The notes below the pieces were generated by a model. It was given only the letters and a program-made list of their open reading frames with translations. It had not been told where the DNA came from and ran no database searches. A stretch of 64,000 nt of DNA, taken from positions 1,317,783 to 1,381,782 of the forward strand of contig NZ_CP078067.1 of NCBI RefSeq assembly GCF_019195395.1, in the 5' to 3' direction. Shown in pieces: positions 52,035-62,108 of this stretch. The position numbers were made by a program, and so were the translations under genes. Position 1 is the first letter of the stretch, and the number at the start of each line of letters is the position of its first letter. The DNA is from Kaistella faecalis (GTDB lineage Bacteria; Bacteroidota; Bacteroidia; Flavobacteriales; Weeksellaceae).

Positions 52035-52496
52035 TCAAATAAGCTGATGAGACTTTAACATTTCGGTATGTGGAATATCATCTTCGAGATATTTTTTTCC
52101 TGTATCAACAAATCCAAATTCCGAATAGAAAGCCAAGAGATAATCCTGCGCCGAAATCCTAACTTCATTGGTTCTGAAGCGGGACTCAATTGTACCGAGC
52201 GCCAACTTTACTAATATTTTGCCTAATCTTAATTTCCGGTGGTCAGGATGAGTAAGCACTCTGCCGATGGAGGCTTCCGCATATTTTATTCCGAGATCAA
52301 AAATTCGACAATACGCCAATACATTTCCTTCTCTTTCAGCCCAAATGTGAACCGCCATCTCGTCGTATCCATCTGCATCCAGATAATAGCAGGTTTGCTC
52401 TACAATAAATACTTCCTGACGGATTTTAAGAACGTCATATAATTCTTTTGTGGAAAGTTCATCAAAGGTTTTAATTTTCCAGATCAATTCTTTCAT
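52035..52496 (-). CDS. elaA: GNAT acetyltransferase, ElaA family
   Basis: A 153-aa GNAT protein of the ElaA type: KELYDVLKIRQEVFIVEQTCYYLDADGYDEMAVHI at the N-terminus and the acetyl-CoA loop ASIGRVLTHPDHRKLRLGKILV in the middle, ending FYSEFGFVDTGKKYLEDDIPHTEM. The substrate is not established. Its ATG shares the A of the engB stop (TAATG), so it is translationally coupled to engB. Confidence 0.87.
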   Translation of the reverse strand: MKELIWKIKTFDELSTKELYDVLKIRQEVFIVEQTCYYLDADGYDEMAVHIWAEREGNVLAYCRIFDLGIKYAEASIGRVLTHPDHRKLRLGKILVKLALGTIESRFRTNEVRISAQDYLLAFYSEFGFVDTGKKYLEDDIPHTEMLKSHQLI

Positions 52497-53116
52497 TACT
52501 GAAAATTGACTTTATTATTAGTTAAAAAAGTATTGGTATCAGAAATGAATTTAAGAATCGCATCGCCTCCCTCCTTCTTTTCAGCAGAAGTAACATAAAT
52601 TTCGGGCAGGTCTTCCCAGGTTTTAAGAAGTTCGTTTTTATAGTTTCCTACGTTAGTAATAACTGTATTGGGTTTTACTTTGTCTGCCTTTGTAAAAACA
52701 ATTGAAAACGGCACTCCATTTTCGCCACACCATTCTATAAACTCAATATCGATTTTTTGCGGGGTATGCCTTGCGTCTACAAGCACAAAGAGATTAACCA
52801 GATTTTTCCGGTTCAATATATAGTTGGTAATCAGTTTTTCAAAATCCTTTCTCATACTTTTTGATACTCGGGCATAGCCGTAACCGGGCAAATCCGTAAG
52901 ATACCAGGATTCATTGATGACGAAATGATTAATTAGCTGTGTTTTTCCCGGAGTTTGAGACGTTTTAGCAAGATCTTTATGATTCAGCATCGCATTGATC
53001 AGCGATGATTTTCCCACATTCGACCTGCCGATGAATGCATACTCCGGCAAGTTAGCCTCCGGGCAATCCTGCCATCTCCCACTACTCTTTACAAACTCTG
53101 CTGTCTTGATAACCAT
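52496..53116 (-). CDS. engB: Ribosome biogenesis GTPase EngB/YsxC
   Basis: A TRAFAC GTPase needed for 50S subunit assembly. The ATG at 53116 ([13 protein letters not shown]) is used; the frame extends to a TTG at 53131 in an A-rich stretch that gives an unlikely start. This gives 206 aa. G motifs: [15 protein letters not shown] (G1), [12 protein letters not shown] (G3), TKADK (G4) and TSAEKKEG (G5). Coupled to elaA downstream. Confidence 0.95.
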   Translation of the reverse strand: MVIKTAEFVKSSGRWQDCPEANLPEYAFIGRSNVGKSSLINAMLNHKDLAKTSQTPGKTQLINHFVINESWYLTDLPGYGYARVSKSMRKDFEKLITNYILNRKNLVNLFVLVDARHTPQKIDIEFIEWCGENGVPFSIVFTKADKVKPNTVITNVGNYKNELLKTWEDLPEIYVTSAEKKEGGDAILKFISDTNTFLTNNKVNFQ

Positions 53117-53170
53117 TTTATTTTTTTTCAAATTTAATTAAATAAAAAATGGAAGTTAAAAACTCCCACC

Positions 53171-53935
53171 TTATTTTTCTAATTTTTGCAGCCAACTGTA
53201 CAGAATTTCATTGAATTCATCGGGCTTTTCCATCATCGCGGCATGTCCACAATTTTCAATCCAGAACAAATCTGAATTAGGCAGGAATTTATTCATATCT
53301 ACCGCAACTTCCGGTGGCGTAACATTATCTTCTTTCCCCCAGATGAGACATACCGGCTTTGTAATTTTCGGCAAATCGTGCAACATATTATGTTTAATAG
53401 CACTTCTTGCAAGCATAACCGTTTTAATACCCTTCATTCTGTCGTTAACGACCGAAAAAACCTCATCTACCAACTCGTCTGTAGCGACGCTTGGATCGTA
53501 AAACACTTCCTGGGTTTTTTTTCTGATGTATTCTTTATCGGATTTACGCGGAAAACTGTCACCAAAAGTTCTTTCGTATAATCCTGAACTTCCTGTAAGA
53601 ACCAAGTTCGCAACAAGTTCCGGCCTGGCAAGAGTGAGGATCAGGCCAATATGCCCACCCATTGAATTCCCTACAACAGTTACAGGCTGATCTGCTTTTT
53701 CTTCAATAAATTTCGCTACATATTTCGCGATCGTAGTAAGATTGGTGTGTAAAACAGGCAATTCATAAATAGGCAGTACAGGTACAAAAACCTTATACCC
53801 TCTTTCTGAAAAAAATTTTACCGTTTTGTCAAAATTGCTTAATCCTCCCATTAGTCCGTGTAATAGAATCAACGGATGCCCTTCTCCAGCTTCAATGAAA
53901 GAGTATTTTTTTTCTTTTTTCGTAATAAATCTCAT
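53171..53935 (-). CDS. Alpha/beta hydrolase
   Basis: The ATG at 53935 (MRFITKKEKKYSFIEAG) is chosen: the longer frame begins with a TTG, and a TAnnTTTG promoter element lies just upstream. This gives 254 aa. Alpha/beta-hydrolase marks: oxyanion segment LLHGLMGG, nucleophile elbow VVGNSMGGHIGL (Ser), LIWGKEDNVTPPE (Asp) and ENCGHAAMMEKPDEF (His). The layout is of MhpC/esterase-type proteins; the substrate is unknown. Confidence 0.87.
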   Translation of the reverse strand: MRFITKKEKKYSFIEAGEGHPLILLHGLMGGLSNFDKTVKFFSERGYKVFVPVLPIYELPVLHTNLTTIAKYVAKFIEEKADQPVTVVGNSMGGHIGLILTLARPELVANLVLTGSSGLYERTFGDSFPRKSDKEYIRKKTQEVFYDPSVATDELVDEVFSVVNDRMKGIKTVMLARSAIKHNMLHDLPKITKPVCLIWGKEDNVTPPEVAVDMNKFLPNSDLFWIENCGHAAMMEKPDEFNEILYSWLQKLEK

Positions 53936-53956
53936 AGGAATGCTTACTAAGCCCTG

Positions 53957-53964
53957 CAAAAATA
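53957..53964 (-). promoter_or_regulatory. Hydrolase gene promoter, -7 element
   Basis: The minus strand reads TATTTTTG followed by C, matching TAnnTTTG, 21 nt upstream of the preferred ATG. Confidence 0.55.
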
Positions 53965-54138
53965 CAAATTAAAGACCAACTATTATTTAGATGACCGAAT
54001 TTTCAATAAAAATAAAAATTTTCAGGAAAAAACTGACTGCTTTTTTGAAATATTTCTAAAAAATATCATTAGAGATAACTTCTTTTTAATCAAGCATTTA
54101 ATTAGATTATTCAAAACTTATTAACAATAAGTCAAAAA

Positions 54139-54181
54139 GTGGGAAAAAGTGGGAAGTATTAGAAATTTTTATATAAATTTG
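54139..54181 (+). promoter_or_regulatory. dcw promoter with MraZ-box repeats
   Basis: Two direct GTGGG repeats (54139-54143 and 54149-54153) are spaced by AAAAA, i.e. a 10-bp period. This is the layout of the TGGGN-N5 repeats bound by MraZ in other bacteria. TAAATTTG (54174-54181) is the -7 element, 6 nt before the mraZ ATG. The boxes sit where RNA polymerase would bind, suiting autorepression. Confidence 0.75.
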
Positions 54182-54187
54182 TCCCAA

Positions 54188-54655
54188 ATGAAGAATTTCA
54201 TCGGTACATACGAATGCAAAATCGACGACAAAGGTCGCATAAAACTTCCTTCATCACTGGTAAAACAGATGGAGAATTTTGGCGGTGACTCTTTTGTGGT
54301 AAAGCGTTCCGTTTTCCAGTCGTGTTTGGAAGTTTATCCAATGACGGGATGGGAAAAACTGATGGAAAAAATTAATAAACTGAATCGTTTCCAAAAGAAA
54401 AATGCAGACTTTATCAGGCAGTTTACCGCAGGATTGAAAACGGTGGAACCCGATAACGCTGGCAGACTCCAGATTTCTAAGGACTTAACATTCTTCGCAA
54501 ATCTGAAAAAAGAAATCGTCATCACAAGCGCCGGAGCACTGTTCGAGATTTGGGACAAAGAGGCGTACGAATCGGTAATAGCTACTTCAGAAGAAGATTT
54601 TGCCAAACTTGCAGAAGAAGTGATGGGCGACATCAATTTTGATGATGAAGAATAA
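54188..54655 (+). CDS. mraZ: MraZ transcriptional regulator of the dcw cluster
   Basis: The ATG at 54188 (MKNFIGTYECKIDDKGRIKLP) is the family-typical start; the frame extends 13 codons upstream through the promoter. This gives 155 aa. The two SpoVT/AbrB-like half-domains are visible: IDDKGRIKLPSSL and a second PDNAGRLQISKDL, each with the DxxGR DNA-binding motif. MraZ represses its own operon through GTGGG-type repeats, which are present upstream. First gene of the division/cell-wall cluster. Confidence 0.96.
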   Translation: MKNFIGTYECKIDDKGRIKLPSSLVKQMENFGGDSFVVKRSVFQSCLEVYPMTGWEKLMEKINKLNRFQKKNADFIRQFTAGLKTVEPDNAGRLQISKDLTFFANLKKEIVITSAGALFEIWDKEAYESVIATSEEDFAKLAEEVMGDINFDDEE

Positions 54656-54718
54656 CGGTTGCAGAAAAATTGCAATAAAGTTTTAGTCGGGAAGTCTTTC
54701 TCCTTAATATAATATAGA

Positions 54719-55612
54719 ATGTATCACAATCCGGTTTTGTTGAAGAAAAGTGTTGATGATTTGGTAACAAATCCTGACGGGATTTATGTGGATGTAACTT
54801 TCGGCGGCGGCGGACATTCCAGAGAAATCCTGAAAAGACTTTCATCCAAAGGCAGACTTTACAGCTTTGACCAGGATTTGGATGCTCTTAAAAATACCAT
54901 TGAAGACGAAAGATTCACGCTCATCAACCAGAATTTCAGGTTTCTGGAAAACTCGCTGATGGCTTATGGAATCAGCAAAGTTGATGGAATCTTAGCAGAT
55001 CTGGGTGTTTCTTCTCACCAGTTTGATGCAGCCGAGCGCGGTTTTTCAACACGCAGCAACGCTCCGCTTGACATGAGAATGAATGTGATGCAGGGCTTAG
55101 ACGCAAAAAAAATCATCAACGAATACGAAGAAGAACAGCTCGCAGGTATTTTTTACTATTACGGCGAATTACGCGAATCCAGAAAACTGGCCCGCGAAAT
55201 TGTTCATCACCGAAAAATTAAACCTATTGAAACCACGGAGGATCTCAAGAAGTTGTTCAGTTACATTCCGGCATTTAAACAGAACAAATTTTTCGCGCAG
55301 GTTTTTCAGGCAGTTAGAATCGAAGTGAATCAGGAACTCGAAGTACTGAAGGAAATGCTGATGCAGTCGTATAATATTTTGAAATCCGACGGCAGACTAG
55401 TTGTGATTTCCTATCATTCACTGGAAGACCGCCTGGTAAAACGCTTCCTCAAAAACGGAATGTTCGAAGGAGAACCGGCACGAGATATTTATGGGAATTA
55501 TTCGAAGGCATTCAATCTCCTTCAAAGCAAGGCAATCGTACCGGATCAGGCTGAAATAGAAGAAAATTCCCGTGCAAGAAGTGCAAAAATGCGTGTGGGA
55601 ATAAAAATATAA
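54719..55612 (+). CDS. rsmH: 16S rRNA (cytosine1402-N4)-methyltransferase
   Basis: Also called mraW. Methylates N4 of C1402 in 16S rRNA using SAM. A 297-aa protein beginning MYHNPVLLKKSVDDL, with SAM motif YVDVTFGGGGHSREIL, GILADLGVSSHQFDAAERGFS, the adjacent PLDMRMN block, and VISYHSLEDRLVKRFLK. Follows mraZ by 63 nt. Confidence 0.97.
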   Translation: MYHNPVLLKKSVDDLVTNPDGIYVDVTFGGGGHSREILKRLSSKGRLYSFDQDLDALKNTIEDERFTLINQNFRFLENSLMAYGISKVDGILADLGVSSHQFDAAERGFSTRSNAPLDMRMNVMQGLDAKKIINEYEEEQLAGIFYYYGELRESRKLAREIVHHRKIKPIETTEDLKKLFSYIPAFKQNKFFAQVFQAVRIEVNQELEVLKEMLMQSYNILKSDGRLVVISYHSLEDRLVKRFLKNGMFEGEPARDIYGNYSKAFNLLQSKAIVPDQAEIEENSRARSAKMRVGIKI

Positions 55613-55643
55613 TCAAAGATGAGTGATCGCATTCATCATATAA

Positions 55644-56009
55644 ATGGCTAAAAAACAAACATATCGCCCTCAGAAAAAATTAACCTTTATTGATATAATT
55701 AAAGGGAATTTCCTGAACCGTGATGAAGTAAAAATTCATTACAAGTATTTTATGCTTGTTTTTTTGTTGCTGATGATTATGATTTACAGCAACCACCAGG
55801 TCAGTAAAAAGATAGAACTGGTAAATGAACTGAAAGAACAAACCGAGGAATATAAATCCCGGAACGCATATGCCCAAAGTCGTTTAATCAAAGTAAAACT
55901 TGAATCGGAACTGGGTAAAGAAATGGTGGAAGACTCCCTTTTATCACTGGAAAACCACCCACACAAATTATTGATAAAACTGGACAGTACAGATGGCAGT
56001 ACTAAATGA
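55644..56009 (+). CDS. ftsL: FtsL-like division protein
   Basis: A 121-aa bitopic protein in the position of ftsL between rsmH and ftsI. It has a basic cytoplasmic N-terminus (MAKKQTYRPQKK), a membrane segment FMLVFLLLMIMIYS (about residues 36-50), and a periplasmic helix likely to form a coiled coil (KKIELVNELKEQTEEYKSRNAYAQSRLIKVKLE). It would bind FtsB/FtsQ homologs in the divisome. Sequence identity to FtsL is always low, so the call rests mainly on layout and position. It overlaps ftsI by 17 nt. Confidence 0.8.
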   Translation: MAKKQTYRPQKKLTFIDIIKGNFLNRDEVKIHYKYFMLVFLLLMIMIYSNHQVSKKIELVNELKEQTEEYKSRNAYAQSRLIKVKLESELGKEMVEDSLLSLENHPHKLLIKLDSTDGSTK

Positions 56010-57984
56010 ATTCGAAAATAAGCGCTCAAAAACATTGAGATGGGGCTACCTTTTTGCCGGGGCAGCATTCATCCTTTTTGTCGTTTTTTTAGGTCGTATC
56101 ATCATGCTGCAGAATACTAACGTTCAGGAAATTAAAGACGATTACATTAATAAAAATTATCGTGAAGCAACCTTAAAAGCAGCACGCGGAAATCTTTATG
56201 CAGCAGATGGATCCATCTTGGCTACTACTGTAATGCGGTACGATGTTTACCTCGACTTCAAAACAATAAAAGATACCGTTTATTCAAACAATATTGGCGC
56301 TTTAACAGATTCCTTATCTAAAATGTTTGGGAAGCCTAGAAGTTATTTCAGAGACCGCCTTGATCAGCAGAAAAAAGCAAACAACCAATACTACTCGTTG
56401 GTAAAAGGTCTTGATTTCGACGAATACGACCGTATCAGAAAATTCCCGATTTTCAAGAAAGGAAAAAACCGCGGCGGATTTATCGTAGACCGGAACTTTA
56501 AAAGAGAACTTGCCACAACACAAATCGGCGCAGGTACAATCGGAATGGATAACGGCGTTGCCAAATCAGGTTTGGAAGGCGCTTTCTCGAAATACATGAC
56601 AGGAATCAACGGAACACGTCTGGAACAGCGTGTGAATTCCAGCCAATGGAAACCCATTGATTACTGGAAAGTTAAGGAACCTGTTGACGGACAGGACGTT
56701 TACACCACAATTGACTTAAGAATTCAGGATATTGCGCATTCTGCCCTTGAAAAACAGCTCATCAATTTCGATGCAGATCACGGCTCTGTCTTGGTGATGG
56801 AAGTGGCTACCGGAAAGGTAAAAGCAATGGTAAATCTCAAGCGTACTGAACCTGGAACTTATGTAGATTCCTACAATTACGCACTGAAAGATGCTACCGA
56901 GCCGGGCTCAACTTTCAAAACAGTTTCTCTTTTAGCTGCGATGGATGATGGTTTCATTGATGAAAACACAACAGTAAATGTTGGAAACGGTGTATGGACC
57001 TATGCGAAGCAGAGAATTTCGGACGGCCACGGAGGCGGAACTTATGAAATCGCTGATGTTTTGGCAAAATCAAGCAACGTCGGTTCAGCCAAGCTGATTA
57101 CCCAATATTATGCAGACAAGCCTCAGGTTTTCCTCGATCACCTGAAAAGATGGAAAATGTTCGAAAAAATGGATATCGAACTTCCCGGAATCACAAAACC
57201 TTTCGTTGTAACTCCTGAAAATAAAAGATGGAATGCTGCAACGTTGGCATCGCTGTCTTACGGCTATTCATCAAGATTCAATCTTCTGCAGCTTACCACA
57301 TTCTACAACGGAATTGCTAACAACGGTAAAATGCTGAAGCCTCTATTTATCGATAAAATCATGAAAGATGGTCAGGTTCTTTACAGTGCGAAACCCGAAA
57401 TTATGGTCAATAAAATGGCTTCGCAAAAGGCGATTACTATGATGACCAACGCTCTGACCAAAGCTGTTGAAAAAGGTACCGCCAGAAGTATTTTCACACC
57501 AAATTTGAAAATGGCCGGGAAAACGGGAACCGCAAGATTCGAATACTGGAAACCCGGACCCGCAAAATATCAGGCGAGTTTCGCAGGCTTTTATCCCGCC
57601 GATAATCCAAAATATACGTGCATTGTGATGGTTAACCAGCCAGATCCTTCTAAAAGTTACTACGGATCTACTGTTGCAGCGCCAGTTTTCAAGGAAATTG
57701 CCGGAAAGACTTTCCTTAAGACGCCACAAAATATCGAGAGGGAAATGTTGGTCGATAAAAAAGTTGACCTCAGCAAAATGATTGAACCAACTGAAAAAAT
57801 TGCCGTAAGAGGAAAACAGATGCCGAAAGTTGTTGGACTAATCGGTAAAAACGTAATTCCCCAACTTGAAAACCAAGGATATCGAGTTGATTATAAAGGC
57901 GTAGGACGAATTAGAGAACAGTTTCCTCTGGAAGGAACTACCATCAGTAAAAACCAGAGAATTTACCTGAGTTTACAGAATTAA
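55993..57984 (+). CDS. ftsI: Division-specific penicillin-binding protein (FtsI/PBP3) with PASTA domain
   Basis: A class B transpeptidase that crosslinks septal peptidoglycan. A 663-aa protein with an N-terminal membrane anchor (YLFAGAAFILFVVFLG), a pedestal domain, and a transpeptidase domain with Ser306-x-x-Lys309 (GSTFKTVS), Ser360-Ser-Asn362 and Lys510-Thr-Gly512. The C-terminal ~60 residues form a PASTA domain (QMPKVVGLIGKNVIPQLENQGYRV), a peptidoglycan-sensing module not found in E. coli FtsI. Overlaps ftsL. Confidence 0.96.
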   Translation: MAVLNEFENKRSKTLRWGYLFAGAAFILFVVFLGRIIMLQNTNVQEIKDDYINKNYREATLKAARGNLYAADGSILATTVMRYDVYLDFKTIKDTVYSNNIGALTDSLSKMFGKPRSYFRDRLDQQKKANNQYYSLVKGLDFDEYDRIRKFPIFKKGKNRGGFIVDRNFKRELATTQIGAGTIGMDNGVAKSGLEGAFSKYMTGINGTRLEQRVNSSQWKPIDYWKVKEPVDGQDVYTTIDLRIQDIAHSALEKQLINFDADHGSVLVMEVATGKVKAMVNLKRTEPGTYVDSYNYALKDATEPGSTFKTVSLLAAMDDGFIDENTTVNVGNGVWTYAKQRISDGHGGGTYEIADVLAKSSNVGSAKLITQYYADKPQVFLDHLKRWKMFEKMDIELPGITKPFVVTPENKRWNAATLASLSYGYSSRFNLLQLTTFYNGIANNGKMLKPLFIDKIMKDGQVLYSAKPEIMVNKMASQKAITMMTNALTKAVEKGTARSIFTPNLKMAGKTGTARFEYWKPGPAKYQASFAGFYPADNPKYTCIVMVNQPDPSKSYYGSTVAAPVFKEIAGKTFLKTPQNIEREMLVDKKVDLSKMIEPTEKIAVRGKQMPKVVGLIGKNVIPQLENQGYRVDYKGVGRIREQFPLEGTTISKNQRIYLSLQN

Positions 57985-57989
57985 AAAAA

Positions 57990-59450
57990 ATGATTTTAGA
58001 AGTATTATTAAATAGAATCCCAGTACTCGAAATTTCGGGAAGTAAAACTTTAGAAATTTCAGAAATCGTTTTCGACAGCCGTAAAGCTGTGGAAAATTCG
58101 CTGTATGTAGCGGTGAAAGGAACGGTTTCCGACGGACATTCTTTTATTAATGCTGCCATCGAAAAAGGTGCGAAAGCAATTGTTTGCGAAGTTCTTCCTG
58201 AAAACAGTAATGCAGATATCACTTACATTCAGGTAAAAGATGCCTCAAAAACCTTGGGCCAGTTGGCTTCAAATTTTTACGGAAATCCTTCAGAAAAACT
58301 TAATTTAATAGGAATTACAGGCACGAACGGAAAAACTTCGGTGACTACCCTTTTATTTGATATTTTTAAAAATTTAGGATTTAAATCTGCTTTAATTTCG
58401 ACGGTGGAATACAGGATTGCGGACGAAATTATTCCGTCAACTCACACAACGCCGGATATTGTACGCTTAAATCAAATGCTGGCTAAAGCAGTTGAAATGG
58501 GTTGCGAATATGCTTTTATGGAAGTTTCTTCGCACGGAATCCACCAGAACAGAACGGAAGGCCTGAATTTCAAAATCGCAGGATTTACCAATATTACTCA
58601 TGATCATTTAGATTATCATAAAACCTTCAGCGAATACATTAAAACCAAAAAAAGGTTTTTCGATGAACTCAATCCGGAAGCAATTGCCATCACGAATAGT
58701 GATGACAAAAACGGAACTGTGATGCTGCAGAACACCAAAGCAACGCAAAAAACTTACGCGCTCAAAACAATGGCAGATTACCACGGAAGAATTCTGGAAG
58801 CAGACTTCAACGGGATGTTACTGAATTTTGGCGGCAAAGAATTCTGGACCACTTTAACAGGGAAATTCAATGTATACAACCTGCTTTTGGCTTATGCTGT
58901 GGCTATCGAAACCGGTTTTCATGAGGAAGATGTATTGAAAGCAATGTCGCAACTGAAAAGAGTAAAAGGAAGATTTGAAACGTTGAAATCCGACAGCGGA
59001 ATCTTCTTTGTCATCGATTATGCGCATACGCCAGACGCGCTTGAAAATATTTTAGATTCCATCAACGATATCCGTACAAAAAACGAAAGATTGATTACGA
59101 TCTTCGGTTGCGGCGGTGACCGGGATCATGCCAAGCGCCCGGAAATGGGGAAAATTGCAACCAGAAAATCTACTTTGGCAATCATCACAAACGACAATCC
59201 GCGAAGTGAAGATCCGGCAGCCATCATTAAAGAAATTGAAGCCGGCGTAGAACCGCAGAACTTCAGCAAATACACCTCAATTCCTGACCGGAAAGAGGCA
59301 ATGAAAATGGCGATTAAATTCGCGGAACCCAAAGATATTATCCTCGTTGCCGGAAAAGGACACGAAGATTATCAGGAAATTAATGGCGTAAAACACCATT
59401 TTGATGATAAAGAAACCATTGTGGAATTAGCAAAACTGATGTCGAAATAA
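57990..59450 (+). CDS. murE: UDP-MurNAc-Ala-Glu--meso-diaminopimelate ligase
   Basis: Adds the third stem-peptide residue. A 486-aa protein with ATP motif GITGTNGKTSVTTLLFDI, THTTPDIVRLN, EVSSHGIHQNR and the C-terminal substrate motif DNPRSEDP. The DNPR form indicates meso-diaminopimelate, not lysine, in agreement with Gram-negative peptidoglycan. It starts 5 nt after ftsI. The usual neighbour murF is absent. Confidence 0.96.
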   Translation: MILEVLLNRIPVLEISGSKTLEISEIVFDSRKAVENSLYVAVKGTVSDGHSFINAAIEKGAKAIVCEVLPENSNADITYIQVKDASKTLGQLASNFYGNPSEKLNLIGITGTNGKTSVTTLLFDIFKNLGFKSALISTVEYRIADEIIPSTHTTPDIVRLNQMLAKAVEMGCEYAFMEVSSHGIHQNRTEGLNFKIAGFTNITHDHLDYHKTFSEYIKTKKRFFDELNPEAIAITNSDDKNGTVMLQNTKATQKTYALKTMADYHGRILEADFNGMLLNFGGKEFWTTLTGKFNVYNLLLAYAVAIETGFHEEDVLKAMSQLKRVKGRFETLKSDSGIFFVIDYAHTPDALENILDSINDIRTKNERLITIFGCGGDRDHAKRPEMGKIATRKSTLAIITNDNPRSEDPAAIIKEIEAGVEPQNFSKYTSIPDRKEAMKMAIKFAEPKDIILVAGKGHEDYQEINGVKHHFDDKETIVELAKLMSK

Positions 59451-59489
59451 TTTTCGAGAACCTCAAATATTAACCGAAAACCAAAGAAA

Positions 59490-60731
59490 ATGTTATACTA
59501 TCTCTACGAATATTTCACCAGCATCGGGATTCACGTTCCGGGACTTGGTATGTTCAGATTTATCTCTTTCCGTGCAGGTATGGCCGTGTTGCTTTCTCTG
59601 ATTATCGCTTTGGTTTACGGAAAAAAAATCATCAATTACCTCCGAAAAAAACAAATGGGTGAGCAGGTTCGTGATTTGGGCTTAGAAGGTCAGAAGCAAA
59701 AAGAAGGAACACCTACAATGGGTGGTTTAATCATCATTCTTGCGACATTGATCCCCGTTTTACTTTTCACCAGAATCCTGAACATTTACATCATTTTACT
59801 CATCATTTCGGTAGTTTGGATGGGCGCCATCGGTTTTATTGATGATTATTTAAAGAAGATTAAAAAAAATAAAGACGGCTTAAGCGGAAAGTTCAAAGTT
59901 ATCGGACAGGTTGGTTTGGGACTGATCGTTGGAGTTCTCATGTATTTTCATCCTGATGTTACGGTGAAACGAAAATATGCAGACGCAAAGGAGATCAACA
60001 GAAATAACATCGAGAAGAACTTTATGCCGACTGAGAAAGCTACCGTTTCCACCGTACCTTTCGTTAAAAATAATGAATTTGACTACAGCGGAATCCTGTT
60101 CTGGATGAGCCCCGAAGAAGCACACGAGTGGTCTTGGATTGTATTCATTCCAATGGTAATTTTCATCGTAACAGCGGTGTCAAATGGCGCCAATATTGCC
60201 GATGGGATTGATGGTCTTGCGGCGGGAACCAGCGTCGTCATCCTGCTTACACTGGCGTTCTTTGCATACATTTCCGGAAACATCATTTTTGCAGATTACC
60301 TCAACATTATGTTCCTTCCTAATATGGGTGAAACTACCATTTTTGCCCTCGCCCTTGTGGGTGCGGTAATCGGGTTTTTCTGGTACAATACCTATCCTGC
60401 GCAGGTTTTCATGGGCGATACCGGAAGTTTGATGTTGGGCGGCGTGATAGCGGTTTTAGCAATTATTTTGAGGAAAGAACTCATGATTCCAGTTCTTTGC
60501 GGAATTTTCCTGATTGAGAATATCTCTGTAATGCTTCAGGTCGGAGTTTTCAAATACAGAAAAAGAAAATACGGGCTGGAATATGCCCAGAACAACAGAC
60601 TTTTCAAAATGTCGCCTCTTCATCATCATTATCAGAAAGAAGGTTACCACGAGAGCAAAATTGTGAACCGGATGATTATTATGGGGGTTTTATTTGCGAT
60701 TATCTGTTTAATTACTTTAAAAGTGAGATAG
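59490..60731 (+). CDS. mraY: Phospho-MurNAc-pentapeptide transferase (lipid I synthesis)
   Basis: A ten-TM inner-membrane enzyme that transfers phospho-MurNAc-pentapeptide to undecaprenyl phosphate. A 413-aa protein, longer than E. coli MraY (360) mainly through an inserted loop near residues 155-200 ([21 protein letters not shown]...). Motifs: [45 protein letters not shown] and [13 protein letters not shown]. Confidence 0.97.
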   Translation: MLYYLYEYFTSIGIHVPGLGMFRFISFRAGMAVLLSLIIALVYGKKIINYLRKKQMGEQVRDLGLEGQKQKEGTPTMGGLIIILATLIPVLLFTRILNIYIILLIISVVWMGAIGFIDDYLKKIKKNKDGLSGKFKVIGQVGLGLIVGVLMYFHPDVTVKRKYADAKEINRNNIEKNFMPTEKATVSTVPFVKNNEFDYSGILFWMSPEEAHEWSWIVFIPMVIFIVTAVSNGANIADGIDGLAAGTSVVILLTLAFFAYISGNIIFADYLNIMFLPNMGETTIFALALVGAVIGFFWYNTYPAQVFMGDTGSLMLGGVIAVLAIILRKELMIPVLCGIFLIENISVMLQVGVFKYRKRKYGLEYAQNNRLFKMSPLHHHYQKEGYHESKIVNRMIIMGVLFAIICLITLKVR

Positions 60732-60764
60732 CGGCAGGCACGGCTTGTCATTAAAAACATAAAA

Positions 60765-62090
60765 ATGAAAATAGTTGTTTTAGGAGGCGGAGAAAGTGGC
60801 TTCGGCGCGGCATACCTGGCAAAGAGAAAAGGCCTGGAGGTTTTCCTGTCGGACAAAGGTCTTATCAAGGATGAGTACAAGAAGCTCTTGATCGACGCCG
60901 GAATTGAGTTTGAGGAAGGAAAACATGATGAAGAAAGAATTCTCGCTGCAGACTGGATTATCAAATCCCCCGGAATCCCCAAGAAAGCTGAGATTATTTC
61001 AAAAATCAACAGAAAAGGAATCAGGATCTCCTCTGAAATTGAATTTGCCTCTGAATTTACCGATGCCAAAATCATCGCCATTACAGGAAGCAATGGTAAA
61101 ACCACAACAACATCGTTGATTTACCACATTCTGAAAAACGATGATCTTAAAGTAGGTCTGGGCGGAAACATCGGCAAAAGTTTTGCAAAACAGGTTGCCG
61201 ACGAGAATTTTGATTACTATGTTCTGGAAGTTAGCTCCTTTCAGCTAGATGATATTCAGAATTTCAGACCTTATATTTCTATGTTGCTGAATTTGAGTCA
61301 GGATCATCTGGACCAGTATAATTACAATTACGAAGAGTATGCTCTGGCAAAATTCAGGATTGCAGAAAATCAGGAGAATGATAATTTTTTCATCTACAAC
61401 AAGGATGACGAAATGAGCATGAATCTTCTCGAAAAACTCGAAATCAAAGCCAAGATGATTCCTTTCTCCCTGAAAGAAAACCTCAACGAAGGCGGTTATC
61501 TTAGCGAAGATAAAATGACCATAAAACTGGATGGAAATTTTTCCATTAAAATTGATGAATTAGCCTTGGTGGGAAACCACAATGTTGCCAACAGTCTGGC
61601 CGCTTCAATTGCAGGTAAAATACTGAAAATAAGCAACGAAAGCATCCGGAATTCATTAATGACCTTTCAGGCTGTAGAACACCGTTTGGAACAGGTCGCA
61701 GAAATTGATGGTGTAAAATTTATTAATGACAGCAAAGCGACCAACGTAAACGCTACTTATTATGCACTGGAAAGCATGAAACAGCCGACCATATGGATTG
61801 TTGGTGGAGTTGACAAAGGCAACGATTACACCGAAATCGAAGCACTTGTAAAAAGAAAAGTAAAAGCAATTGTGTGTCTGGGAATCGATAACCAGAAAAT
61901 CCTCGATTTCTTCAAAGACAAAAAAGAACTGATTTACAGCACATCAAGTATGGAAGAAGCGGTAAAAATTTCGAAATCACTCGCAAAAAGCGGAGATACT
62001 GTATTGCTCTCGCCATGTTGTGCAAGTTTCGATTTATTCGATAACTACGAAGACCGCGGTACTAAATTTAAAAAAGAAGTTTTAAAATAA
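60765..62090 (+). CDS. murD: UDP-MurNAc-L-alanine--D-glutamate ligase
   Basis: Adds D-Glu to UDP-MurNAc-Ala. A 441-aa protein with an N-terminal Rossmann-like substrate domain (VVLGGGESGFGAAYLAK), ATP motif AITGSNGKTTTTSLIYHIL, VLEVSSFQLDDI, LNLSQDHLDQY, EHRLEQVAEIDGVKFINDSKATN and IWIVGGVDKGNDY, ending with the LLSPCCASFDLFDNYEDRG block. Follows mraY by 33 nt. Confidence 0.97.
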   Translation: MKIVVLGGGESGFGAAYLAKRKGLEVFLSDKGLIKDEYKKLLIDAGIEFEEGKHDEERILAADWIIKSPGIPKKAEIISKINRKGIRISSEIEFASEFTDAKIIAITGSNGKTTTTSLIYHILKNDDLKVGLGGNIGKSFAKQVADENFDYYVLEVSSFQLDDIQNFRPYISMLLNLSQDHLDQYNYNYEEYALAKFRIAENQENDNFFIYNKDDEMSMNLLEKLEIKAKMIPFSLKENLNEGGYLSEDKMTIKLDGNFSIKIDELALVGNHNVANSLAASIAGKILKISNESIRNSLMTFQAVEHRLEQVAEIDGVKFINDSKATNVNATYYALESMKQPTIWIVGGVDKGNDYTEIEALVKRKVKAIVCLGIDNQKILDFFKDKKELIYSTSSMEEAVKISKSLAKSGDTVLLSPCCASFDLFDNYEDRGTKFKKEVLK

Positions 62091-62108
62091 ACCCTTCGGG
62101 GCATAAAA

